Positions 35,971 through 49,660 of a DNA stretch of 64,000 bases are shown one piece after another. Within the stretch, counting starts at the first letter, position 1; each line of letters starts with the position of its first letter. The notes beneath the pieces are model-generated. The model did not search any database. It had not been told where the DNA came from and saw only the letters and a program-made list of their open reading frames with translations. The position numbers and the translations under genes are program-made. Origin of the DNA: Datnioides undecimradiatus (taxonomy: Eukaryota; Chordata; Actinopteri; Lobotiformes; Datnioididae); assembly GCA_008933995.1 (NCBI GenBank), contig WARS01000012.1:2356001-2420000 (forward strand), read 5' to 3'.

Positions 35971-38900
35971 GGCCCTATTTTGAGGAACTCGTGCAAAGTA
36001 AGAAATATGGGTGCATCAGTTATTTTGGCCTATAAATGTTCAACAGTGCAATGTGCTGACAGGCCAAGTGAGTGTCAATATATATCGGAGGGTGTTTCAG
36101 TTTCAGTTTCAGGTGATGATAATCTCATCTGTCTGGCAATTATGTCACCTTACAAGAAATTTATGTGTACTTTCCTCTTCTTGATAACACAAATTTCAGC
36201 TTTCACTGTCTGCAGCCGCAAAGTTTGTTCAGTCTCTAAAATAGGAAGTTCGACCTGTATCCAAATATCAAATCTTTACCCATGAAGACGTGTCTGCAGT
36301 GTGCTGGTAATTATCCATTTATCTTGTGGAGGGCAGTTTTTTTACGGCTGCTGTGACGGCGCTGTTTGATTAACAGAGTGCTCCATTTTTATAAGGCTGA
36401 TCAAAGAAGACATTGTTCCAGATGTCAACTCGCCAATAAAATCCTCATATCTAAAAGTCCTTGGCATGTCATTAATATTATTATCCTCTTCAAACAAGTT
36501 AAATGGCTGCTTCTGCCCTGTTTATAGTGTCTTAATGTATTATATTTTCCATCAGAAAACAAATCACCCATAGTCATCGATAATAATTTTGACTGCATAA
36601 TGAAATGGGCCAGGTCCTCTTGAGATTGGATTGATTCATTCATGCAAGAAAATGCATGCCACAGCATGACTTTGCCACGCCGACCTTCATCCCCGGAGAT
36701 CAAATCTGTGAGTGCGGTGAAGCATTTTTCTGACATTTGTGTTGTAAATGAAAAAACTGATCACAGATCAGAACTCCTCAGACATGCTTTCTCTCTTTTT
36801 TGTCGTGCTAATCCGCACAACTAAGCTATGCTGTATGTTGCTAATCGTTGCAGCATTTGGTCATACAATATGTTTCCCAACTGGGAGAACACACTGTTGA
36901 CAATAACACTCTTCTAAACCCTGCCAGAACCGTTTTTGTGCTCTGCCAGAGACAATGCCAGATCCACACCATCCACTTACAATGATGGGATATTTGTTGA
37001 TCATAATTAGAGTCTGCTCTTTACGCCAGCAGAGATTCAACCATGAAGAGCGATTTGATGTTTTATACAGAAGTGAGATCTATTAATTGGTTGTCAATGC
37101 CATGTATGTGTGGCTTATTATTTTACCTTTCTATTATTCCAAAAATGCATTGAGTAGTGGTGAGAATCTGCAAAAAACTAACCAAAATGCCAAAAACCAT
37201 GCAAAATTGCCCTGTAGTTTCTGTTTCTGCTTCTCAGAGGGTGCATAATCAGCAGCTCATTTGCATTTTCCTTCAAATTTTCTCTTCATTGTCTTTTACT
37301 TGAAGGTTTCTGTGCACACGTGAGGAGACAGGAGACATTGTTTACTGTAAATGGCAGTGGCCAGTACCTTTTGTGTATGACCTCTGGCTGCATGGTGCCA
37401 AATAGTTCTGGGGACAAGAAAGGGAACTAAATAATGCCTGTCCTAGTTTCCCAGAACGTAAGGAGACGTCTGGTTGATTGTTTAACCAGTTAAGGATGTT
37501 TTAGCTCAGTTTAAACCCATTTCCATGTAAGAAATCCAGCTTTGTAGAATAGAAATTGCAAAACAGTGAAACAATAACACTAAAGCTCATATAAAGATAA
37601 GGTCTAATACATTTTAGTTTAAAAGTACACTCTATTTGTCACACGTTTTACTGAGCTTGGTCTTTGTTCTGAAGAAAATCTGTTGACTTAGTACAGTCAG
37701 ACAAAGCCTCCCACTCAAATGAGCATCACATCATTAAAAAAAAAAGGATATCCAGTTCCAGATCCACAAACTCGGATGTAAAGGAAGTGGTTTTGATTAG
37801 CTCTAGAGCTGTGAAAACCCTCTTTCATCAATGCGCCACAAGCCTTGGAGATATAGTGCTACCCACATATGGTGACGATAATTGAGCAACACGTGCTAAC
37901 AGCGTAGCTTCGCCAACATCCGCCCACTTGTCTTGTGGGCCTGCCCGTTTCATGGCATCTTATACAGTGAGACAGTTGTGTGCAGGATAAGAAGGAGCGG
38001 TGATCACGGGCCGCCATCGAAAAACACCCTGAGCGTTTTTCTCAACTGCTGCTCGAGAACCAAGACATGGAGGCAAATGAGGTTAGAGATCACGGCAGTC
38101 ATAATAATGATGTGTCCCAGGGCTGGATATCACACAGTGCGTCTCTTTGTAGGCCCAGCCTCGTCAGTGGGCGGCTCTTCACACAAACGTCTATTTTACT
38201 GCTGGTGAACTGCAAATTGTTCGAATCCTCTTCCTTCCCCGCTTTTGCTCTCTCTGCATCTGGAGCTGAAACAGAAGACAGATATACTTTATGGGATATG
38301 TATTTTTAACACTGGGAGTCTGCGTCCCCTGTGGGGCCTTCTCCTAGTGCTGTGTCTGTGCACACTGGCTAATTTGTTATCCTTGTAGAAATTACACTGG
38401 CGCTTTAGAAAACAGCCACACTGGATGGCCTCATTTGTGTAGCCATGTTTTTATGTATAAATCCCACCACCCTCCTGCGCTGCTGACATGTCTTTGCCAT
38501 TTAAAGAATGTACTCAAAGAGGCGAAAAGCACGTTATTTACCGTTACCTGGCTGTTACTGCGCTGAACAAGGTTTCCTAAAATCTGTTTTGGTTGTTCTG
38601 CTTATGGAATTTGCCCTTAATTACTTCCACATTTCCTTGTTTATATTATTTTTGCGAGTGCAGTCTCTGTGGGCCGCACATATTCAGGCCTTTTATCAGA
38701 ACTGGTGGGCAGCCGAGTGTGACACATGGCTGACATGAGAGACTGAAAAAAAAACCCCTCTGTTTGCTGCGGAGAGGGGCTCAACAAGGAGACAGGAAAG
38801 GATTTGATCATCAGATCTGTCCTCCCTGGAGAGGGAAAACGCCTTGCTCTCTGAACGCACTAAGACACTCCCTCATTTGCAGTCTTTTATGACTGCCTGG

Positions 38901-39329
38901 GATGAACTAGTGTAAGATGAGGAGGCAGACAGTAGATGTAAGGACTGCTAGGTTTGTTTGAAGCGCAGCATGCTGGGATTTTGTCTCCAAGCAGAGAGCT
39001 GTTTTGTGTTGCACTGGTGTTTATTTGCTATATTTGATTTGAGACAAATGTTGAGTCTGATGTGTCCTGGGCGGCTTTTAAAAACAAATCCGACACGTGG
39101 ACGCAGAGCGCTGAGCCGTCAGTGATTCTTGTCCGACTTGGCTGAACTACAACAGGAAATAAATAAAAGGCTCTGGTACCGCTATCAATTCATTACTGTA
39201 CTATCATATCCAGCAGCTGGGCCACAGCAGGGGACTGGTTAGCCGCTTAGTTAGCCAGAAAGATGCCTTCAGTCTCAAGGCAAAAACTCATTAGTGCAGA
39301 CTAGTTGGAGTCCATTTTCATGGTGTTTG

Positions 39330-39529
39330 GCTCGAGCCGCACGCTGTTTCTCATGTGTGGCTGCACCAGCGAGCAGTTGGTCCTTCAGCGCCGTGCACTT
39401 TTGTCCCGAAAACAGCCAGAGCTCCCGCGGCTCTGCTTGATTGTTTTCATTAGTCTGCCGGCGGTAGCTTGATACCACTAGCCGCCGCCGTGGCTGTCAT
39501 TTTCCATGAGCTCCAAAAAATATTGGAAG
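39330..39529 (+). promoter_or_regulatory. CpG-rich block with possible short first coding exon
   Basis: A local CpG cluster (39330-39495, ending in GCCGCCGCCGTGGC) stands out in otherwise CpG-poor DNA. Directly after it an ATG at 39506 opens MSSKKYWK, followed by the donor-like AAG|GTGAAG at 39529/39530. A CpG promoter plus a tiny coding exon ending in phase 0 would suit an alternative cytosolic start of a receptor phosphatase. In human PTPRE the cytosolic form begins with a short unique exon ending just before FRKQRK. The similarity is only in architecture and a Trp near the junction, so this is speculative. Confidence 0.2.
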
Positions 39530-39839
39530 GTGAAGCAAAGGGTTGTTTTCATAGCGTCCCCACCCATGTTGTTACTATCATATCAGTGTGGAGTCAGATA
39601 TAAAACCTACATGCTCCAGGCCACACATTTCACTCTGCATTCCTGTGCCTGTAATTGGTTATTGTGGAAATACGTAGGGGGGGAGGGGGTTGGGTGTAAG
39701 CTGCGGAGGGGAAATGAAAAGAAAGACGGAAGAGGGAAAAAAAAATGGGGGGGTGGGTGTATATTTCACTTCAAACTACAACCACCAGAGCACAACTGGG
39801 ACAGATGAAACAGAGCGAACGGTTGCTGGTGCCAAAATA

Positions 39840-39850
39840 CCCCCCCCCCC
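39840..39850. repeat. Poly(C) tract
   Basis: A run of 11 cytosines. Purine-rich A/G sequence lies just to the left (39676-39756). Confidence 0.9.
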
Positions 39851-42129
39851 ATGATGAAGAGGAATTTTTAACACATCTTTCATTTGCATGTGTTCAATTA
39901 GGTCTCCTTCAGATCCCGCTGGGGTGACGCCGGCTGGGTGTCCCGATGTATAGCACACAGTGGTTGCCAGAGATGACACGGGCGGGCCAGCACGGTTATT
40001 TGGGTTCTGAATTCATTTGTTTGGGTTTATTTTGTGGGGAGTGACGTACGCTATGATGTAGATGAGGGAAAAACCCTACATGAGCTCTGTCCCTACTCTG
40101 TAACATTTACCCCTAAGATGATTAATCATAGAGCGAATTATAGTATTTCTTAATAAATTAGTTTATTATCTTGTATTTTTTTTGTCATTTATCAAGCAAA
40201 AGGCTGCTTGTAGCTTCTTGAATGTGAGGATTTGCTGCTCGTGAATTGAATCTCCTGGTTTGGGCTATTAGTCAGACAAAACAAGCACTTTAAAGAAATC
40301 GTGTTGGGCTCTGGGAAAAGTATCAGTAATTTTGTTTTTTCTTTAATTAAAAAGAAAACCCACTTCAGGGCTGTTGTTCTGGCACAAGTTAAGCCGTGGT
40401 TTAGAGCAGGTCCATTAATTAAAATGTTTTTCCGTCTTTCAATACAAGTGTAAATCACATCGTGGTACATTTGCTCATGTGTTTCCTTATGTGATTTGCT
40501 TAAACTGAGACTTCGGTGGGGATTCCAGTTGACTTTACACTTTTGAACATTTGTTTTCCTGATACAATACATTACCGACCACACAGCACTGGAATTAACT
40601 AACAACTGGTTGTTGTGTTTGTCAGATAAATCAACAGTAAAGATGTTTTATAGTTAATATGACACATTTATTTGTGCTTCTGTTGAGATTTTCTATTTTA
40701 TTTCTAGTACTGGACTATACGCTTCTACTGTGCTCTGTTCAGATTGTGGTTCTGGAGCAGTAGGTGAGTTTATTAGCAGAAGCTATTGACCTTTAGACGC
40801 TCACCATATTTGAAATGATTTTCTGTCAACTCGCTCCAGAGATCTCATGACAAGAGAAAGAGGACAAGTGCCTCTTCTTCTTTTCAGACCCAACACAAAA
40901 CTTGTGTTGTTTCTTCAGCCATATTCATTTGTTAATGCATCAATACACAGTTTTGAAGGGTTTAAATTGTTGCAAATCTAAAGGCTTTGATTGCAAGCTG
41001 AAGTTATTCCATCTGCTGTTGTCAGAGGTGAACAGAAGCAGGCCTCTTATTTAAAGCTTTGCAATGAAGCTAATGTGCAGTTATTTAAAAATCCCGTTTC
41101 CAAATGACTTTTTGAAGTCATAACGCTTTATATTCTTAATAATATGTTTGATGGCTACATACAGGAGTTATGCTTTATTATTAATATTTCCAAATGGTAT
41201 ATTTCAGTGTAAATGCAAGGCTTCCCTTTGCCTGTTTCCTACAATCTGAGCAGCTGATTTCAAACACAACCCGTACTTCTGCAAAATAGTGTTAGTATAT
41301 GTTGCTACTTGTCTTCGTTACAGTATGCTAACATTAGCAGATTATGTTGGAGCAGAGAAGCACTGTTTGACACATGCCTTACACTTTTCCTCTTAATGCA
41401 ACACCCTCAAGACGTTTTGTATAGAAATGAGAAATGAAGTGAAACGAAAGGCCTCTCGTGCCTTTCGCAGTCGCCAAGATATGACTGGACAATCTCTTTT
41501 CGGGGAAGTGGGTTTAGAGAGTAGTAAATTGAAATCCCGTTTGAGTCCTCATATTGAATTTTCACAACTGCAGTCCATAGATTCGCCATGTTTGCTCTAA
41601 TGACAAACAGACACAAAGACGGACAGGATGGGGATTGTGGGCTTGGAAATGGCAGTCAGTGATTTCACCTGTAACACTGTAGTTGGTAATGGTTTATGCC
41701 TTGTCGCCCAAAGTGCATCTAATTACGTCCATTAAACCAGCCGTATCAACCACGGTAATTGCTTTTGAATTTCTCCCACTAATTCGATTCCCTCTAATAT
41801 GTCTGGAATTGAATTAGACTGAGGTGTCTGGGAGAATCACTTTACATGAGGAATAACAGGCTTTATTAGTCATCGGTGTAGGTTACAATGCAAAACGTAC
41901 TATGCTCTGTATTGAATCACTACCTTAGATTTCACTAATCCGTGGTGCAGTGAGCAGTTTTCCTGCTTTTGATAGGGTTATCGCTGAGTGTCAGAGAAAG
42001 CCTGGAGTTGAATCTAGCAGCTTCTCTCTCAGCCACGTCAGCTGATTGGCAGCTACTCTGATGTCATTTGTTTTTGTGGGGCAAGGACAGGTCACGCTGG
42101 CTGATCTGTATTCCCTCTCTTTCTCTGTC

Positions 42130-42239
42130 CCTCTCTCTCTCTCTTAGTTTCTCTCCCTGTTGCCCACTCAGTCTTCACATTTTCCCGTCTTCACTTCTTG
42201 TTAATAGTAACTCCCACTGATCTTCTCTCTCTCTCTCTC
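42130..42239. repeat. (CT)n-rich low-complexity tract
   Basis: Two pure CT runs, at 42130-42144 and 42225-42239, lie within a pyrimidine-rich stretch. The strand asymmetry gives a polypurine/polypyrimidine segment. Confidence 0.85.
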
Positions 42240-43625
42240 CACCTTTTAAGTCTTTTCTTTTGAGTCTTTGCCATTGTTTCCTTTTGAAATAACATTAACA
42301 CATTTTATTGTGAATGAAAGAATCCTAACGGAGCTCAAGGTATTAAAATATCTGCTTCTTTTGTATATTTCCGATCTTTGGCTTTCAGTTGTCGTCACGA
42401 TGAAGCACCTCAGCTTTGCTATAAATGACACTGACATCAATACGACACAAATCTTCTTTATATGGTATGTTTTCTAACGTCTACAGGACTTCTTTGTGAG
42501 GGTCTAGTAAATAATGCATCAAATGCACAACAGCCGTAATGGATCAGCCGCCATCACAAGATGCGCAGTGATGTCTAGACAGTTGGGTGCCATTTGTTTA
42601 TCACGGTTAAGTGCTCCTCGTAACTCTGATGTATCCTGAAGAGAAAAATTCTGTTGATGCTGAATCTGTTTTTTCCACGGCGCCGTATCAAAATTGAATA
42701 TCGTTAAAAGTCGAAGAGCGTATTGCCATTTTAACCCGTTTTAAAACATTTAACTTCACTAATAGGCTAATTGGAGTTGGTGGGGTCGTAATCTGACAAA
42801 TCCAGTCTGATTCTGGGGGATTCTGGGGGATCTTGGGCCTCTCAATGGGCTGCCAGGCCTGCCGCTTGTCTAATCACTCCTGACCCTGTTAGAAATGAGT
42901 CCTCCTTTGTTACTGCGCGGTACTGTCAGTTCTGGGGGAACAAAAAGTGCCATTGTCTTTCTTTGCTGCTGCTGGGATAGAAGTAATCTGTAGCTGTAGA
43001 GCTGCCTCAGGATTGCTATAATCCAGATTCAGTATTAATGACAGTCTAATCCGCACATTTTTGACCCTCTGGAGAGGCTGACATGGCATCTCTGTTTGTG
43101 TAATGTCACTGATTCTAAAAATGAAGAGGGTTGCTTACGGCTTATGTCATGAGGGATGCAATATCCTGTTCAGATTTTGTCTGCCGTGTATGCCAAGATG
43201 CTGCACTTGTCTGATACCAGCACAGACAATGCGGGGCTGTCATGTCGCTGGATTTGTCAGATATTTCCATGGATTCACTTGGAATTCAACCAGCTTTCCT
43301 GACTGCAAATGAGAATTGTTTTTATGTATATTTGTTTTCCCTTCATTCCTGAACATATTCCTGCCAGAGACCAGTGCGGCTGACAAACACAATAATTGCA
43401 TGCCTGTGTTGAGCGCGACGCAGGACCATGGGGGTGTGTTTGCTCACCCATGCACGACATGCAGCGGGGGCAAATGACATGAATGGCGAAATGGTGATCC
43501 TCCAGTGCGTGCACTCAGGAAGGGTGCTCTTTCACTCTTTGTTCGACACAAAAGGATTCAGAGGTAGACAAGTAGATGTGTGTGAAATCCATCACACAGC
43601 TGCGAGCTTGGCACAATGATCAGTA

Positions 43626-43635
43626 CCCCCCCCCC
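43626..43635. repeat. Poly(C) tract
   Basis: A run of 10 cytosines followed by C/T-rich sequence to about 43680. Confidence 0.9.
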
Positions 43636-44132
43636 ATCCTCCGCCAGAACCCCTCCTACACCTCCTTATCTCCTCTCCTCAGAGCTCTGCACGTTGGCCT
43701 TTTGTCTACAGCGCTTTCCAATGATCCACACCAGTAATCACCATGACAGGTAGCATGACTCTTTGACAAGCTGCCCAACCTTTCATCCCTTTCGTGATGA
43801 CCAAGGCTGATATGAGCTGGACAAGACATAGTCCAAACTAAGCCAACTCAGCAAGAAGACATTAGTGTTTTAACATTAATTTCATAAAGACATCCTCCCA
43901 CACTTGACCACTTAAACCACTAAAACATGCATAAATCTCCTCTTCATCCCCTCTTTTTCTCCGCAAACAACAAAATCAGATCAGACAGTTAGTCTGTTGT
44001 ATCCTTTGTAGCTGCTTAAACCTCCACTTTGTGCCCTCGTGCTTTCAAGGAAACTTACGCAGCACTTGATTTCCTGTTGTCAGAGATCTGAATGAGAAGG
44101 AATTGAATGATTGCAACAAATGTGGTTAAAGC

Positions 44133-44346
44133 GGCTGTGGCTCAGCAGTAGAGCGGGTCGTCGGCCAATCAGATGATCGGCGGTTCATGACAGTCTACCG
44201 GCTCCTCTGGCCTGCGTGCCGAAGTGTCCTTGGGCAAGGCACTGACATCAAATTGCTCCCGATGCCGTGCAATCGGTGAATGAATGAATGCTGGCATGTA
44301 GTGTGATGAATAGAAAAGCGCTCTATAAGTACAGTCTGTTTACCAT
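44133..44346 (+). mobile_element. tRNA-headed dispersed element (SINE-like)
   Basis: The left end GGCTGTGGCTCAGCAGTAGAG resembles a tRNA 5' half with an RNA polymerase III A-box. A degraded B-box-like GGTTCATGA follows at 44182. The body continues with 'gccgaagtgtccttgggcaaggcactga' (44219-44246) and ends with 'gcgctctataagtacagtctgtttaccat' (44318-44346). These are hallmarks of a dispersed repeat that is very common in percomorph fish. The copy is diverged and probably inactive. Target-site duplications were not resolved. It is not a functional tRNA gene, because no cloverleaf can be completed. Confidence 0.82.
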
Positions 44347-47300
44347 AAAGTTGTACTGTTTTAATCACACTCCTGTCTCTCTCCCTATATTTCATGTCTG
44401 TCTGTTTTTATATTAAATAATATAAATACATTTATAGTAAAATTCCAGCTAAAATGAACAAGGGCTGTGTGATCATCCATACTGACATTTGACATCATTT
44501 CAAACAGAGGTGACAGAAAATTGTCGTTATAAAGACATTAGCATGCATCAAACGATGTGCTTGTTGGGTTGTTGAACAGCGTCTGTAACCCCCCTCCCTC
44601 CTCTGACACCTTTTCTTAAGTTGCCTGCGACTTTCTCAGATAATGTGATAATGCAGAGAATATGCATGAACGTTTTGTTTTTCCATTCTTAACCCAACCA
44701 CTTATCACTTTTTGTGTGAACAAACTGCACAAAACGGTTCTGTTTTAAGTGCGACGCCACACATGACCATGTCAAAGCAGACATATGTAACTGGTTTCCC
44801 TTATCTGCGCTAAAATGTAAAATACGCTTGTGAAAAGCTTGTGTTTGGGTGCGAAAAGCTGCACCCTAGTGTGGCTGCAGCGCCAAAATGGAGAGAAGGA
44901 GATGTGTTTGGTCGACTCTTTCAACAGTGAAAAGATCATGTTACAGATTATCACTTGAGCTGGGCACGGTGATATTTACTGTAAGTTTAGTCTGACTGAC
45001 AGACACGGGGGAGAGGGGCATTCATGTTTCGGATCAATGGAGGCTAACAACAGAATCGCAAGGTGCCTCAGTTTTTATCATCCCGCTCAACTGTGATGTG
45101 GTAAATATTGTGAAATGTCATTAAATGACACTGTGGTTCACTGGATGTACAGTATTTGACAGTTATCTGTTTATTACAACACGGGTAACATTTAATTTAC
45201 CTCACAGCAAAAACAGCGTTATGTGATTGTTGGAGTTTTGCAGCCTCCTCCTCTCTAAAAGCCCGATACTGCACCAGAAATGAAAGTGCACATTTAACGA
45301 TAAACTATAAATAATGTACATCATCCAGACATATAAATCAGTTCCGAGGGAATAAATCTCACCTGTCAATGTTGCCTGGGCTCATTTATCAGTTTCATGG
45401 GCTGAATTGATCACCACAGTATCACAGCAAAGCCTTTTAAAAATGTAACATTATCTTGAATCAGCAGTCTTGGGTTGTATATGTAGAAAATCAATGGTGT
45501 CGCAGCTTGAGTGTGACTCGCCATCCATCAGTCCTTTGGCTGACTGGAGCAGCTACAGTAGATGATGTGCTGAATGGCCAATTTCCTGTTACCTGCTTAA
45601 GATGGAGTACTAAAGCAGGGCTTCTCTCCAGGCTCTCTGAATCATGATTTCCCGCTGGGTCGCTGTAACAGCTAGAAAAAAGATTAAAATAACACGCCTT
45701 GGTATTTGCATCTGTAATCTGAGCCCCTGGATGATTTGCAATCCAAGAAGAACTCCTGGTTTTGGATATTGTTTGAGGTGTAGCAGACAGAAGCGCTGTG
45801 CTCTGAAGAATAGGGCTGTTGGCGAAATACTCAGCGTGTCTGCAGCAAGAGATGTAATTCCATCGTAACTTTCTTTTTTTAGAAATATCGAGAATTCGTG
45901 GTCAGAAAATCTGTCGCCCACCCTGCAAATCTGATCCTTTTGCCCTCCAAAACTGCAGCCAGGGGCCCTCGGTATGTGTCACGTTACAGGACAGATGATA
46001 ATAAAGCGGAGTATTTACGTGACTACTTCCTGGAAGGAGGGTAGGGTGGGGGAAGCAAGTTCCCCTCTGTCTGATGACTAGATTACAGTATTTACTCACA
46101 TGCACGGCTCTGCCCATGCATCAGCTGAAGTGATGTGTTTTGAAGAGAAAGATACAAAGAGGTTTGAGAAGCTCTCAGGCGTGGACGGGTACTGCTCCTG
46201 TAAAGCCTGTAAATCAGCCATATCCTGTTGCAGGGCAGTCTTCCTATGAGCTCTTACTTCCTGTCCCAGGGAAACGTTCTTTAGGATCGTATGGGGGGGT
46301 GTCCAGCTGTGGCAGAGAGAGATCCTTACATTCATTTGAATTATTATTTTAGTGTGAAGATTAATTAGAATTATTACAGCAGGCTCTTAGTATTTTTATG
46401 CACATTTTAACTTGGACCTGAGTGGAAATGGCCCCCAAAAAAATCCTGAAACAAAGCAAAGAAGTTGAATGTTGGTGTTCGTTGGCGTACATGAAGCATG
46501 TGACTTCAGCGTCCAATGAAGCACCTCCTCTGCTGAAGAGATGAGATGAGAAGAAATGATGGCAGATTAAAACAGATCAGATTGAACCTTTCTTACATTC
46601 ATTTAGGAAAGACACAGGAACCTCACATTTACTTCACTTACTAAGTTGTTTTTTTAGCGGTTGATGCTGAAATGGTACCTAATTACATCATCTCGTTGCT
46701 CACTCTTTTTCCACAATGATATAATGTTTTTTGAGCACCACCCTTAGCTTCTATGAACCAGCTCCTAATAAACACATAACAGCAGTGGGTTGAAAACAAG
46801 CATTCATTTGCTTTTTCTTTTGCTGATGTTTCTCAATATTCAGTTAAGATTTGCATTACATTTGAATGGAAACCGACTGTCTACTGTCTTAGTCCACAAC
46901 AGTTGAGTCAGTCACCTCCCTACTGACCGAGGCCGTGGCCAGGCTAGAGCAATCAAATGCCACCTCAGCAGCATATCACACGACTGTTTGTAGCTGTATC
47001 TAATCAGCATTGTCCCTATTGACTAATGCACTGGCTGTTCCCCTCTTTACCGATCAGGTTGTGTTTCACTCTTGTTGCAACGTTTCTGCTGCTGTTCCCA
47101 GCGAAACACTTCAGATAAACCCACTGCACACTTCTTGCCCAGGCAGGTAGTGATGATGTTAGCAACCAGCTGGTGAACACTGTGGAGCAATTAGCAGCTA
47201 AAGAGTCAGGTATTTCACTCATTTACTGCTAGATTTACTGCTCCAAAGTGGAAGTTTAACTGAATTCCACCTATTTTATTTATTTTACATCCTACTCCAA

Positions 47301-49229
47301 AATACCGTTAAGTCACTGGTGTAAGTCAACTGTGGTCTGTTTTTCTTTCCAATATTTATTACAGAATGACTCATTTTAGAAAACTAATACTTGGCTTATG
47401 GGTGTGGAACACACCCACTATAAATGTTCTGGGTCATAGCTCATGAATGTGCAGTTTTTGTGTGCCATTTCCTTCTCTAATCTGGCTTAATGTGACACAC
47501 GACTGAGCCAGCATTGAGCAAACGATGACATCTGTGTTAGCCTGGCCAGAACTGTCACACTTGACAGGAAAACGGTGAACTCAGAGCTGCTCCACTTATG
47601 GCCCCAGCTCTCCCTCCTGCTCCTGTATCCTTATTGTCTTTCTGTTTTTATGTTAATGGGGGGGTTGAGCCTGTTTCGCTCTCTAGCTCTACCCTCAATC
47701 TTTCTAGTTCTCACAGTCTGGCTAATTTTATACCCCCAGTGTTTGGCTGTAAACCGCAGTTCACACACAGGATGTGACCTAAACTGTTTCTCTTCCTGCT
47801 TGTGGACGGCCAGTCTTCTGAGTCAGCTTCATACAATCACAAAGACATGACCAGTAGCCAAACATGTTGCATTCAGGAACGACAGCAACGGTGGGATCGT
47901 AGGATCTTCAAAATCTTAAAACAATCCTTACGCTTGTCCTGTTTGTTGATGTATGTTTTAATCATCCAATAGACAGCCTGACCCCTCTGTTGCAATGATC
48001 TGAGGTGGATAAATGAACCCATTCTTGAAAAAGAGCATCGTTTCATATTGCTTCACAGCTACAGTTGTGTTTTGGTTTCTCACTCCGGTTCCTACTTTTG
48101 GCAGCTCTCCGTGAAATAAGTGGAGGCGTTCATGGCTCTCTCTCGCCAACGTGTGAAACATCTCCGTTCCCAGACAAGGTTGTGCAGACAGACAAGACAT
48201 GTAGCCTTGGGCTGTAGCCAGATATACACACAGATAGCTTGAGAAATCCAAGGAGCATTTTTTTTCCCTTTGTGTGGGTGCACATGTTTCTTACATGCCC
48301 ATTAATGTCAGTCTATGTGTGTTTGTGCCTTTTTGTGTGTATTAGAGAGTGGTTTGTAACTGCCTATGCGCCGAGATGTGTTCAGATCCCCCTCTCATTC
48401 CTTGTCGTGGAATCCCACCATTTCACTGTCATGAATATTTATCAGGTGAGGTTCATGGAGTTTAAGTGTTGCAGGGAATCTTCGGCTGGGGACTTGTTTA
48501 ATCCTAACCCCGTTCTGTCTGAGCTGATCCCAGGAGCCCGGGAGAATAAGCTTTGGGAAGGGATGTGAGAGGAGGAAGGGGAGAGAGACACGGCCAGTTA
48601 GGAGAAGTGTATCAGATTGTGGCCTGAAAAGCTGAACAATGTCTGTTTTTACATGCTGCAGTAAGGATGAACTGAGAGTCTGATTTTAAGGCCAACTGTA
48701 AGTCATGTCTGGGTCTTGCGGCTGAGAAGTGGATTGATGGGCTGTCCAGACTGGGCTACTTCTTTCTTTTTTTAATTGTTGTTCAGCCCAAATATTATAT
48801 AATTGAATGCAAACCCATAAGGCAGGTGCGTAGGAGGAAGGAATATAATGAAAAAGTGGCGGACTCCCACACACTGTCAGCATATTATTTGATTGAAGAA
48901 GCAACATTTCACAGACCTTCATCAGACATTAAATAAACAATGCAATAAACAGCATCAGCGCACGACAACTGAGACAACTGGACCTTCAATAATCAGCAGA
49001 ATGAACACATTAGACAAAATACATTGCGTTGCTAATGTCGGCGTAAGAGTCTGACTGACTGGCTGACAATAACTGCAGACATATTGGTATCACATGAGAA
49101 ACAGCATATGTATTCCAGATATGTGTATGTATTTTTTTTGTCTGGTATAAAATACAGAAAAGATGCTTGTGGTAATATATTGGGGCCTCTACAAAGTTAA
49201 TTAAGGAATATTTACCTGTAATATATTCT

Positions 49230-49660
49230 TAAATAAGCATATTTGTTACTTGAAGCATACAAATATGTATGTGCAAACTAATGATACGCTATTAGCATGC
49301 TGATGTTCTAGCTAACTTCTTAGCTAGCTTAGCAGGATGCAAACATTGGTAATCAACACCAAATCAGCTGCCAAGTATTTTACTTTTGATCTGATCATGA
49401 GACATCATATGAAAAGTCTGGGAATCACTAAAGTTATTACAAGTGCTGTTGAGACATTGTACTTGACAACACGTATGTTAGCGCTAGATGAAAAGTCATC
49501 AAATTATCTGAATGTCATTGAAGGTCTAAACTAAATTTGGCTCTATTTTATTTTTGCTATTTTTAAACTTTGACCTGATGGTAGCCAAGACGAACAGTCA
49601 GAGGACTGTCAAAGCCACTGACAATGACAGTCTGTACCAAAGTCAATATATTCCATAGTG
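49230..49660 (-). repeat. Second 'GCTAACATGCTAA' family copy, inverted
   Basis: Diagnostic phrases are 'ttagcatgctgatgtt' (49292-49307), 'cactaaagttattacaa' (49426-49442), 'gcgctagatgaaaagtca' (49481-49498), 'tttgacctgatggt' (49569-49582), 'gtcagaggactgtcaaagcc' (49598-49617) and 'gacagtctgtaccaaa' (49626-49641). They match the same family as 35.69-35.97 kb in the opposite orientation and cover a different part of its consensus. The copy is old and partly rearranged. Confidence 0.7.

Noticed and set aside
44133..44210. Possible tRNA gene
   Set aside because: Only the A-box is good; the B-box is degraded, no cloverleaf forms, and the downstream body identifies it as a dispersed repeat.
47575..47850. 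Hydrophobic 91-codon frame resembling membrane spans
   Set aside because: It begins at a GTG, hydrophobicity follows from T/C-rich DNA, and no conserved residues or splice partners are visible.
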